In this document: positions 54,201 to 64,000 of the stretch, piece by piece
Position numbering within the stretch: the stretch's first letter is position 1
Layout: each line of letters begins with the position of its first letter
DNA from: Paracentrotus lividus
Taxonomy: Eukaryota; Echinodermata; Echinoidea; Camarodonta; Echinidae
DNA: 64,000 nt
Assembly: GCA_940671915.1 (NCBI GenBank)
Contig: CALNVZ010002100.1
Span: 10,964,246 to 11,028,245 of the forward strand
Direction of reading: 5' to 3'
The notes under the pieces: model-generated
The model's database searches: none
Seen by the model: the letters and a program-made list of their open reading frames with translations, nothing else
What the model was told of the DNA's origin: nothing
Program-made: the position numbers and the translations under genes

Positions 54201-57200
54201 GTGCAACTGCAAGTACAACTTAATGATAATAGAGGAAGTACGTACAAGTGTGTTTATGATAAAAGACGTATCTCTCTCTGATGGTTTTCAGCATTGCATA
54301 AAGATGTTTAGATGGGGATCTGGAGGTTATAAACTAAAAAGAATTAGACCTAAAGATTTATTGCATTGCATGGTCATGAAAAGTAAAGTTGGTTTGTTGT
54401 CAACCACTCTAACTGATAACCTGTTCATATTTTTATATGTCTATGATTTAAACACAATTTCACACCCACTGAACCCAAATTGATGTTTAAAAGTTTTTCC
54501 ACCTCAATTTCTTTGTCTGTCATCTGCAGCTTGAAACAGTATCCGATCCTGTCGTACCAGTGGAAGCCATTCTTGAAGAGATGTACTAAAACAATCCCTA
54601 ATGCTGCATTACAACATCCCAAACTTCAGCAAGTAGACGATTTCCTCTCCCTAACTGGCCGGCGGTATGGCAAACTAAAGAAAGGAGTGAAGTGGATGTG
54701 GAAGGTGCTGCAAAGATCATCCTACAAGACTGGAACACGTAAGGAGAATAGCTATTTGAAGATAGTAAAGATAAGTATTGGATAATACCCCCTCCCCCCC
54801 CCCCCCAAAAAAATAAAATAAAATAAAAAAATAAATAAATAAATAAATAATAAAATAAGTAATAATAGATTTTAAAAAATAGAAAAAACTCACATGTGAT
54901 ATAATCAAAGGACATTTACACTAACATTTGGAACAACAAATAAATGATAGCTGCCGAGTGTCTTTTTGATAAAATATACAGTCGAGAAATTGAAAAATAA
55001 TAGATACAATATTTTTGGGCTCCACTCAAGCAGCGACTGTGTACAAAGCATTTGGGTTAGCTGCAGGTCCATGATGCACACTGAACGTGTAATAATTTGT
55101 GTGGAGAAAGCTGGCCAGGTATCATAGAACTCATAGCCTCAGTTGAATTCAATATTTGCTAATAAATTCATTTGAAATCATACATGAATATCAAAATAAC
55201 TGGTATGGAAAAATATGAGGACATGTTTAACAGAATCGTTCCGAACTATTAACTACAAGAGCTGACATTTAACTATAAATACCTCTAGTTGGTTATTCAA
55301 AGCAAACAAATGGCCCTTTCATGGATTATATGCATAACTATTGTGTCGATTTGCTTTTTTTTTCTTTTTGATTGTGTTCTTTCAGTGGTAAGATCACCTA
55401 CTACACACATCCACCTGAACAACATAGCCTACCTAGTCACATAGATGCTTCTATCGTCACTCCACTAGGACAGGAATTCAATGTAGCCTCATTAGAGAAA
55501 GAAGATGAAAGGTCCTCAAAGGTATGTGGAATTTAGCATAACATGTAATTTCAGATTTGAAATATATTTATTCAAAACAATAGGCATCTTTATGGAAGGG
55601 AATTAATTAGAACGGATAAAGCAGAATACTTTGATAAAGAGTTTAAAACCGTAATTTTGTATGATCTATCATGCGGCAAACCGCACATGTACAGCAAATA
55701 GAATCAGAAGTGTCTTTATGTAGTTATGATGATAATATTTTCCTCATAGAAACTTCCAACCCCTCCCCATTGTGCATGTATTTTTCTGAAATTATTGATC
55801 ACACCACAAAAAAGTATTATATAGAATTCAACAGTGCCCAAGACAAATATTGGAAACTGAAGAAATGTCTTGACTAAAAAAAAAAATGACTTACAAAGGT
55901 TTAAAAACAAAAGAATAAAAAAAGAAAAGTTGACTTGAAAAGGTTTTGTCGAAGGTGATTATTCAACTTATACAAGTAATCGCTACAGTCACACAAGACA
56001 CTTACGTTGAGTTACGTCGGTTGCGTTCCAAAAATTAATTTTCTTTTCTGCGGATCCCCAAGGATGCCTACCCATCATACAGTCAGCAGTGGAGAGATAT
56101 GATAATTTTGTCCATCCAGTAAAACAAAGAAATACATAAGAAATGATAGAATAGAAGATGAAATAAGATTAAAACAACACAAACGTATCTAATACGTAAG
56201 TGTCTGTGTGACTGCAGCATTAGACCTGAACAAGAAGGCTGTAATGAATATGCCAGTGGTATTTTTGATGATATTTATCTTATTGAATAAGATGTAGCAC
56301 ACAAATTGTTGTTTTAAATGTGGGTCCATGTCCCTGTCAAAGATGTGGCTAACCAATTGATGAGTATTGAATTTCTTGAATTGAACAGGGTTAAAACCTG
56401 AACCAGCAGGTACAGTGATGGAGATAGAGACCATCGGTCAGATCGAGGGAGTCTGTGGATGATGAAGCCCTTGAAGCAGAAGCAAGAGGAAGAAAAGATG
56501 AGATGGATGAGGAGGATGAAGAAGAGGAAGATAGGAGGAGGAGGAGGAGGAGGAAAAGTGAGGGAATGGAAGAAGATGATGAAGAGCAAAAGGAGAGGTA
56601 AAAGAAAGAATTGTAATCATGGCCCAATGTTCACAAAGGTGTCCTAATGTCAAGCTAGCTTAAATCCGTGGTTAACTTTAGGGAGCAAAATGGGATTACA
56701 TATCCAGAACAGTAGATGTTCGATGATCAGAATTATGGTACTGAAACTCTTAAAATTTGCCTGGGAATAGGTAAAAAAAAGTTTTCCTTGCATTAAATAG
56801 TTCCACAGCCCAGTAAACATGTAGGAACATAACAATGTTGGCAGATGTGTCGCATTTTGCTGCTGCTATAGTGAAACCACAGATTTAGGCTAGGCTTAAC
56901 TTTAGGACACCTTTGTTATATGGGCCTAAGTGTTCTACATGCAATGATATTACCAAAGGATGTAGAATCAATTTTTTAGACAGGTTTAATGAGGTTAATT
57001 GGGAAAAGCATTTGATCAAACAGATTGGCCTCCCGTTGCATAAAGAGTTACTACCTATAATTAATTTTGCCATCAATGTTAACTACCATGGAACGTTGCT
57101 CCACAGCTAAGCAAAACAGCCAGTATTTCATGATGGCAAAGTTACCATAATAGTAACTTTATGCAGACTGGGCTTACACTGTAGGATAACTATTGCTATG

Positions 57201-59466
57201 AAACTGGCAGAGATGGCCATGATAAATTAGAATGTCATGGCAATCAAATTATAAAAGAACTCAAATGGACATGGAATCCACTGTGCTGATTGTAATATTC
57301 AAGGGAAAGTAACAACAATGGATTTAACCTAAAAGGCCTGGGGGGCGGATTCGCCCCCCCTCAACGTTTTGCGCAAGCCTCGGCGAACGCAAAAGCGTCG
57401 ACACGCCGTTTCATGACTTTTTTTCAAGTCTCGCGCAACTTTAAGACCAAATTTGCGACATCCGGTACGAGGTTCTTAAAGTTACGCAACTTTTAGCATG
57501 CTCGTCAGACCAAAAATTGCTCAAACGTGATTTCGTGTACAAATCCAATACAAATGTATTTATCATAAAATGTATTATTTTGCTTTTACCTGCTTCAAAT
57601 TAATTAGTTTTGGTTCTTCATGGTCGTGATAATGTCGCCAACAATTCCCATTGAAAAAAACAATAGAAAACAAAAAGTCGAAACAAAAAATACATAAGAA
57701 ATTAAAAAACAATGAAATACATAAGAAATGAAAATTGATACAGAATTTGTTTTGAATATCCATTTCATCAGAATCTCACTAAAATAGTTTTTTAAAAAAA
57801 TTAGCAACTTTTGAAGCTAATTTAATGAATTAGAGCAATGTGTAAATTTATGCATAAATTGCATAATTAATTAAATACTGAAAATTTGACGATGCAATTT
57901 TGGATATTAACGTCTAGGTGACGCCGTGGCGATTTTGTCGGGCGATCGCGAGGCTCGACAGCCAAGATCTCAGTGGGGGGGCGGAAATCAGCCCACCCCT
58001 TCACCTCCCAGTTCAGAGATGAGACCAAAAAAACAGACCTTTAGGGTTAAGCCTAAATAAATTTTATGCCAACCGCCACCGAATGTGGTGGCGGAGGGCA
58101 TCATGTTGTCCGTCGGTCTGTCCCGTTTGTTATACACCTAACTTATTTAATTTGAGTAAAGTCCTAGACCGACCTGCAAATCGAAAAGCCAAACTAAAAT
58201 CAATTGTTAGAATTTACAATTCAATTAGAGTGTTTTTGAGGGCCACTCCTACTGATTACCTAATTGAAAGATGAACCTTGCGAACGCTCACACGCACCAA
58301 TTCTCCACTGGTTACTTGTGGTGATTAATGAGATACTGTAATACCCTAATTTAAGTGCATGAACGCCACTAAAGTTAAGGATGTAGTGCAGGCATGTCTA
58401 GACACTTTATGATAGCAGGCCAGCTTACTGATATGTAGAAAAACAGTTCATCTGCTACAGGATGCTGTAGATTCCCATTAACATTTGAGTCATCACTCGC
58501 ACTTTTATTGGGTAATTACATCGGGAGGGTGCGTGTCGAGTTTCACTTTAATATAACTTTTCTATGCGACAGTAAGATTATTGATATTGTTGTATTAAGT
58601 AGCATATTAGCTTCGTTTGGCTTTCTTGTCGGTCCGGTCTGGGCTTAAGATTTCTAAGGGAGCACTATTATCACAAAGTTTCATCGGCATAAGCTCGTAA
58701 ACATGTATTCATTATTCTTTATATGCAGTTAGTGAAGTAACTGTTACTGCTACAGCACCAAAAGCAACAGAGAGAGAGCAAACAAGAGAAACTGGGAAGA
58801 TGAGAAGGCAAAAAACAACCAAAAGTGGACTCCAACCGCCCATTGGCACACCAACAGCTCAACAAAGCACCTAACTACTTTCAAGAAAATGCTCAGGAAG
58901 AGGAAAAAGTCAGGTAAGATCGTGGTTTGAGACTTTGTGTCATTTGACTCCAGACCTGTGAAGTGAACATGTGCTGCAAACTATCTAGAAAATATTTGAG
59001 AGTCATATATGCACATATTTACATGGGTCAAGTAAAAAACTTATGCGTGTAAGAGGTAACATCAAATTACTTGTAAAAGTTATGATTATTTAGATAATAT
59101 GTCAATAAACTGAGTAAAATCTACTTTCAAATGACTGTGAAACAACAGTTGCTGACAGATAAGTATTCATTTTTCAAGCATCATCAAAAATTTGGCAAAG
59201 GAAGAGACGCAAAATTCAGAATGAAGTCATTCATGAGTACAAAAGAGAGTTGCAAGCTAATCAAATTAATATTCAATTCCAAATCGTGTGCCAACCATAT
59301 AATATAATTGCAACCACTTGAACAACAACTACTTTTTTCTTTCTCTCCTATAGATAAATTGGCCACTGCCCTGATGAACTCACCTCAGCTTTGATTTCTT
59401 CCAATATGGTCGAGGGCCGATGATGATGGCGACGATAATTCAGCTTCAACAAGACTCTTTCGATGA
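51034..59466 (+). CDS. GNL3: nucleostemin-like circularly permuted GTPase, 5' partial, frame-broken
   Basis: A nucleolar GTPase of the YlqF/YawG family that acts in ribosome biogenesis and cell-cycle control. Exons: 51034-51247, 51906-52009, 52788-52932, 53407-53494, 53853-53963, 54530-54738, 55386-55521, 56389-56597, 58729-58913, 59354-59466. The permuted motif order is visible: DARDP (exon 1), NKxDLVP-type G4 (exon 1/2 junction), [10 protein letters not shown]-loop (exon 4) and DCPG G3 (exon 5). Next come the YYTHPPE motif (exon 7) and an acidic/basic tail. Invertebrates usually have one gene for vertebrate GNL3 and GNL3L, so the symbol is approximate. The N-terminal basic domain is lost at the gap. 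Single-base shifts break exons 1, 5, 6, 8, 9 and 10, while exons 2, 3, 4 and 7 are clean. Sequence error is favoured over pseudogene because splice sites are all intact. Confidence 0.88.
51306..51490. mobile_element. foldback/MITE with ACAGTCTACTCC ends
   Basis: Left end ACAGTCTACTCCTGG, right end ATAATGGGAGTAGACT. Same family as 3058-3235. It lies in a GNL3 intron. Confidence 0.6.
51906..52009 (+). CDS. GNL3: GNL3 exon 2
   Basis: CTTTTAG acceptor and GTAAGTC donor. It encodes [20 protein letters not shown] followed by [14 protein letters not shown], directly after the G4 aspartate. Clean. Confidence 0.9.
52788..52932 (+). CDS. GNL3: GNL3 exon 3
   Basis: TCACCAG acceptor and GTAAGA donor. 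It encodes [20 protein letters not shown], then [16 protein letters not shown] and ITVGIVG. The final G|GT joins the P-loop in the next exon. Clean. Confidence 0.9.
53407..53494 (+). CDS. GNL3: GNL3 exon 4 (P-loop)
   Basis: CAACAG acceptor and GTAAGT donor. It encodes [20 protein letters not shown] followed by [10 protein letters not shown]. This is the G1 motif plus the threonine of the G2 region. Clean. Confidence 0.95.
53853..53963 (+). CDS. GNL3: GNL3 exon 5 (G3 motif, frame-broken)
   Basis: After TTTTTCAG, blocks in different frames correspond to a QEVQL-like stretch, NIKLLDCPG and [13 protein letters not shown], ending GTCAAG|GTATGA. The G3 aspartate region reads GACTGTGTCCGGGT, i.e. 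two extra bases relative to DCPG. Confidence 0.7.
54530..54738 (+). CDS. GNL3: GNL3 exon 6 (frame-broken)
   Basis: ATCTGCAG acceptor and GTAAGG donor. Readable pieces are [15 protein letters not shown], then [11 protein letters not shown] in another frame, then [18 protein letters not shown] and [13 protein letters not shown] in others. The order matches the human region containing LKYTVPGY, QRRG and GAAKLLWSEW. Confidence 0.78.
55386..55521 (+). CDS. GNL3: GNL3 exon 7
   Basis: TTTCAG acceptor and GTATGT donor. It encodes [20 protein letters not shown] followed by [26 protein letters not shown] matches the family's YYCHPP. Clean. Confidence 0.9.
56389..56597 (+). CDS. GNL3: GNL3 exon 8 (acidic, low complexity)
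   Basis: After TTGAACAG it reads [14 protein letters not shown], then shifts to [20 protein letters not shown] and an E/D/R-rich run ending at GAGAG|GTAAAA. Acidic C-terminal tracts are usual in nucleostemin proteins. Exact boundaries are less sure because the sequence is repetitive. Confidence 0.65.
57324..58050. mobile_element. 727-base TTAA element with GGGGGGCGGATTCGCCCCCC hairpin
   Basis: TTAACCTAAAAGGCCTGGGG at the left and AGACCTTTAGGGTTAA at the right. A second G-run/C-run (GGGGGGGCGGAAATCAGCCC) lies near the right end, so both ends can fold locally. It lies in a GNL3 intron and is related to 1033. Confidence 0.65.
58060..58135 (+). mobile_element. left-end fragment of the ATGCCTCCGCCA family
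   Basis: ATGCCAACCGCCACCGAATG, GGTGGCGGAGGGCATCATG and a TTGTCCGTCGGTCTGTCCCG run match the left end at 7638. It abuts the TTAA element. Confidence 0.55.
58729..58913 (+). CDS. GNL3: GNL3 exon 9 (basic linker, frame-broken)
   Basis: ATATGCAG acceptor and GTAAGAT donor. Pieces read [14 protein letters not shown], then a lysine-rich stretch, and [12 protein letters not shown] at the end. The last G joins AT of the next exon as Asp. Low similarity to known tails, but its position and charge fit. Confidence 0.6.
59354..59466 (+). CDS. GNL3: GNL3 terminal exon, noisy copy (right arm)
   Basis: After CCTATAG it reads DKLATAL and then breaks frame relative to the clean copy at 50567-50691: TCTC is missing after GCC and other single-base changes follow. 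The ending CTTTCGATGA matches the clean copy. Confidence 0.75.
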
Positions 59467-62400
59467 TAAGGAAAGATAATGACTAAAAATTGATGGTTAT
59501 ACCAGATGTGTTTCCATCTTTTGGATTATATCACAACCATGACGCCTTTTATTACTATGATAAAATTGACGTGAACAGCACAGTAGGGTAGTGAATGATG
59601 TCATCACATTGCCACATTTGTTTTTCTGTTTCTGCAAAACCTATGGAAATGACCAAGAAAAAACACAAATTTCCCCGAAAAATGGTCTCAAATAAAATTG
59701 GGAGATGCATGATCCAAGCCAGAGATATGATCAAACATGTCATTTTAGGATTGAACAATATATCTGTCGGTTTTAGAAATCTCTCATTTTATATTCGCTT
59801 AATTTTTTAAAGCATCCTATTATCAGACATTTTTTTTATCTTTTTTTTTGGGCAAATACTTTGGCATTCCTCTTTTTCTTTCTAATACAAATAAATTGAA
59901 AACTAATTTCAATTTTTAATTGACTTTATAAAATTATCTATGACCTAAAGATATTTCATTGTTATACGACCATGTTATTTAATTATTTTTTGAAACGAAT
60001 CAAAGCATTTATACACCCCCCCCGAAAAAAAAAGATAAAAAAATTTGGTTCGCAGTCCTCTCCTGTTAAAAAAAGGTGCTGTGACCCAACCAAATTATTC
60101 ACGTGTAACAAAATCTGTTTTCATGAACATGACCCTATAGGTGGGCAACGGGGCCAAAGCATTCCTTATATCTAGCTGTTATAAACAGAGTGGGCTGTAT
60201 TTATAGGTATTAAGAAATAAATTTTGATGGCAATAATCGGACATCTACAGTATATATTTCTTAAACCAGTTTATAGGCCTATATGAGCGGGGGAAATACA
60301 ACACCAACCATGTAATACATCACAGAAACCATTCATATATTTTCAGGAGTTCAAGGCGCATACTGTAGGACAGTAAGTGAAATTGATAAAATGTATGGCT
60401 ATTACACATTTTTTTAAATAGTTTGATTTGTTTCTTTGAAAAGTTTCTCCTTTTAATATTTGTAGTCTTAAATAAAACCAAGACGATTGATGTTTGGACA
60501 GCATTGTGTGATCTTTTATCGATCAACATCATATCAGCAACAAAGGTTGCACAAGCACGCCAACTTAACTCATACAAAACTCAGTCTTCAGTCCAGAATA
60601 TGGCAAAGGAGTCAAGATTACACATACTGAGACATGTGACATGTTTGAAATAGGATGGAGAGAACTGCCTTGTAAAGAAAAATATTATATCCATGCTCAT
60701 TAATACGGAAGTGGACGCATCATTTCATGGTCCACACCTCCCAATAACAACTTCCAGATAAAAGACTTCCCACCTAAAGACTTTTTAGTTAAATTACACA
60801 CCCAAGCTACATGTACATTATATCTCTTCTTTTCTCCTGCCTAATCACTCTTTGACAAAGTTAACCAGAGCTTTATATACCCTCAGAAATTTTTGTGCAG
60901 TTATGTGGCTAGTGTGCATCGATCCCGTGCTTGGGTGAGCCTTGAACTACTCTGATGACAAGAGCACACATTGATCGAAATAACAATGACCAAAGGAGGG
61001 GCCAAAATAAAGCTCACACCGTATAAAGATATCCCTCATTATTAATTGCGAAATGACATTTCATATACATGTAATCTACATGAATGACACTGACACAATA
61101 TATGTATTTACAATTATTCCTCATGAGCAACAAGAACCAGACAATAGTCTGATCGTTATCTAAAATACCAGAATACATTAAAATACATACCGGTAATACC
61201 CTCACATAATCAGAACACCCAAATTCACTAGACTTTTGCTACTAACAAAAAGGAAAGGCCCTGCCAAATCGTTTATTTGGATGATTCCATTGATAAATAT
61301 GCTTCCATAATTTTGAAGAGTGCCAAGCTATATTGCAAACTGACATATTTTTTGTTTGTTTAAGTTTTAACCCCCCCCCCCATTGGAAAGTTAACGTGGT
61401 CCAACAATATTTTTCATTTACACTGCATAATAGTAATCTGTCATTTTTAAATGCTTTCTCGAGTTTCATAAACATTGGGTTTGGACTAATGCTTGAACTC
61501 TGAATTGATCACTGTATTGTTCCACAGACATTCGAGAGACAATCTTGCAAACAAGTTCACTAAAGCATCCCAGAAACGAGTATTTCCTGAAGTCTACTAA
61601 TTGGCAGAAGAGTTGATCGTTAAATATATTTGACAAACATTGCTGAGTAAATTGTAATTTGGGTCAACAAAAAAGACTGTCATTATGTAATACAGTTTTA
61701 TCTTGTAAAGTGATATGAAAATAGTACTTTCATTAAGTTCATGTGGCCAAAAAGGATTTGGTCTCAAACGCTTTTAAAAAAGGTTTAGAATAAACATTGA
61801 AAAATAACCAGGGGCCATACCACGAACCGTCAAAGGTAGCTCTGGCACCCACTGAAACGCGATGTCGCTAATGGTTGTCCTAAAACTAGACATTATGACG
61901 GTTTCGGGTATGGCCCGCAGATTCTAAACAGGACACTGATAGATTCCTTCCTGTATTGCTGTTGCTACTAGAGCACTTTTCAATGAAATTAGGAGCTATA
62001 CTGAGAAGATTATACAATCAGGCTTTTGCTCTGCTTTATAAAAGCTACATGTATAATACATCCTATGAAAATATCATTTTTTTCCATTACAATGTTGGCA
62101 ACTACGTTGACAAGGAAGCAAATTCTCTGACATTGCTGTTACAATTGAAATCTTTATAGGTGATGATCTTTATGAACATACTGACAAACATGAATATGAA
62201 TCATTGTATACTCAATCTAAAATGATATACTATATATATTTTATTATCAGTAACCAGCGTCAGTGCTGATGTGTTTGTAAAAGGTTATGTTTGTTTATAC
62301 TAATTTGCTCACATTGGTAATTAATATCATAATCTGCACTTTCTATTGTGTTAGACACTTCAATGTGATCATGCTAACTATATAGAAATATTTCAATTTT

Positions 62401-62990
62401 TATTGTCATGTTTTTGTTTTCTTGAAAACAAGATTGAAGATCTTTTCAATTTGTTTTTAATAATGTCAAGGTACTAGACAGAAAAGTACTATTTCTATAT
62501 AAGTTCAAATTGTACTGTTAACAGTAAAACTTTGCTACTGTATTAAAAGTAAATTAACACTAGCGAACTATTAGTTGAATTTGAGAGCACTATATTTTTT
62601 TTTCTAGGAGAAGTATGCAAATGGGGCTCTATATCATATAGGCTTTTAAAGTGAAAGGAGAATCCTTACATTGTATAACTTCAACACTTCAAAATATTAT
62701 CACATTGTTCAAAGAATGTACGTTTTTTCCAAATCTAATTTCACTTCTTACATGTAAAAAACATATCTTGGGTAACATTCAACATATTTACAATAAGGTG
62801 GGGTGATACACAACTTATTACACATATCTGGTTTCAGGGACTGGTGTAAAATAAATGAGCATCTTTAAAGCAGAGTTGATTTCTATGGTTAAGGCACAGC
62901 GAAAATAAGTCTGAAAGAGAATAGGATGAAAAACAAGAAATAAACAAAGTGGATTAGTAAATTAGCGATGACAATATAGTCTATTCCAGA
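59467..62990. other. right arm of the inverted repeat, intergenic
   Basis: Reverse-complement match to 46866-50566 with frequent single-base indels. For example, the foldback at 61810-61916 matches 47950-48064, and GTGGACGCATCATTTC near 60710 matches ATAATGAATGCAGTCC near 49190 only imperfectly. No independent gene is present. Confidence 0.75.
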
Positions 62991-64000
62991 CATAATTGTA
63001 AATCCATTATATCATCGATTATGCTATCACATACGGCGAATGGATTCGAAATCGGGAAAAATGGCGAAGAAGTAGCAATTTTGTAGCCAATGTACATATG
63101 GTGAACAGTCAAGGTCAAAGGTCAAAGGGGTCAAATCAAAATTCTGTAAAAGTTTCGTAGGTCCTCAGCAGTGCTATCGACATAAAGCAAACGGAATCGA
63201 AAATCGGATGAAAATGGAAGGAGTAATTTGGTTGCAATAACAATATAGGTGGTGTTCAAAATCCAGGTCAAAGGCCAAAGGTCAAAATTCGTGAAGAAGT
63301 TTGTAGCCATCACCTAGTGCTATTACATAAAGTCAAACGGAATCGAAATCGATGAAAATTGGCGAAGGAGTAGCATTTTTTAGCCATTAATAATATAGGT
63401 CAAAATCAAGGTCAAAGGTCAAAGGGTCAAAAGTCAAAAATTCCGTGAAGAAGTTGTAAGTCCTCACCTAGTGCTATCAACAAAAGCAAACAGAATCAAA
63501 TATTGGATAAAAATAGCGAAGGAGTAGCATTTTTTAGCCAAATTAACAATATATGTGTCAAAAATCAAGGTCAAAGGTCAAAGGGGTCAAAAGTCAATAT
63601 TTCGTGAAGAAGTTTTGTAAGTCCTCACTACGTCTATCACATAATGCAAACGGAAATCGAAATCGGATGGAAAAGTGGCGGATAGGAGTAGCATTTTTTT
63701 AGCCAATTAACAATATAGGTCAAAAACAAGGGTCAAAGGAGTCAAAATTAATTCCGTGATAGAAGTTTTGTAGCTCCTCACCTAGTGCTTATCCATAAAG
63801 CAAGACAGAATTGAAATGCGGATGAAAAATGGTGAGAGGAGTAGCGATTTTGGAGCCAATTAAGCATTATAGGTAAAAAAGTCAGGGTCAAAGGTCATAA
63901 GGTCAATTCTGTGAAAGAAGTTTTGTAGCTATCACTAGTGCTATCATTAAAGCAAACAGATATCGAAATCGGTGAAAAATGGCGAAGGAGTAGCAAATTA
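62991..64000 (+). repeat. AGGTCA-rich tandem array, seven noisy units, runs to the window end
   Basis: Unit markers (GGAATCGAAATCGG-like) fall near 63045, 63192, 63338, 63500, 63650, 63805 and 63960. This is the same number of units as the array at 45881, in opposite orientation. The same flank (GTGGATTAGTAAATTA) lies at 62951. The last bases, GTAGCAAATTA, match the outer edge of the left array. Confidence 0.85.

Noticed and set aside
56391..56653. Serine-rich and proline-rich frames on the minus strand
   Set aside because: They are the antisense shadow of the acidic GNL3 exon (GAG/GAA/GAT codons).

Overview
The window is eukaryotic DNA from an animal with long introns and a very repeat-rich genome. 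The protein sequences (an invertebrate p38 kinase, a formylglycine-generating enzyme and a nucleostemin-type GTPase) and the repeat style (TTAA-flanked MITEs, CR1/L2-like LINEs, tRNA-derived SINEs, AGGTCA-rich tandem arrays, frequent tacatgta and taggcctac words) suggest a marine invertebrate deuterostome. An echinoderm such as a sea urchin is my best guess, but this is inference. No bacterial operon, CRISPR array or prophage is present.

Three genes can be read by splicing. (1) SUMF1, the formylglycine-generating enzyme that activates sulfatases in the ER, lies on the minus strand at 5922-15445 in eight exons. Seven are clean. The last, which carries the catalytic cysteines, is interrupted by frameshifts. 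(2) A p38 MAP kinase (MAPK14-like) lies on the plus strand at 36772-44439 in nine clean exons. Its first coding exon (about 39 residues) was not found. (3) A nucleostemin-like circularly permuted GTPase (GNL3/GNL3L) lies on the plus strand at 51034-59466 in ten exons. It begins at a 100-base N gap and has repeated single-base frame breaks.

Layout: 1-5921 holds MITEs and a noisy tandem array directly 3' of SUMF1. Within 6.1-10 kb, AGGTCA-rich TIR elements and nested insertions lie inside SUMF1 intron 7. The block 16.3-31.5 kb is almost wholly mobile DNA: LINE fragments, two TIR elements with CACTxTAAA ends, foldbacks and a TTAA MITE. The block 31.5-36.7 kb is mostly unannotated AT-rich DNA with one TTAA element. 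The p38 introns contain a hAT-like MITE, a decayed second copy of the DFG exon, a SINE and several foldbacks. From 45.9 kb to the gap the sequence is repeated, inverted, at 59.1-64.0 kb.

The most important observation is that inverted repeat. The left arm carries a clean minus-strand copy of the last GNL3 exon, and the right arm carries a noisy plus-strand copy of the same exon. Both arms end in the same seven-unit tandem array. The simplest reading is that p38 and GNL3 are tail to tail in the real genome, and that everything after the gap is an overlapping, unpolished contig scaffolded in the wrong orientation. A real palindromic duplication is possible but less likely. The genes have unrelated jobs (sulfatase maturation, stress signalling, nucleolar/ribosome biology) and nothing suggests co-regulation. 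I saw no new molecular system. The interest lies in the locus structure, a vestigial kinase exon, and the repeat families.
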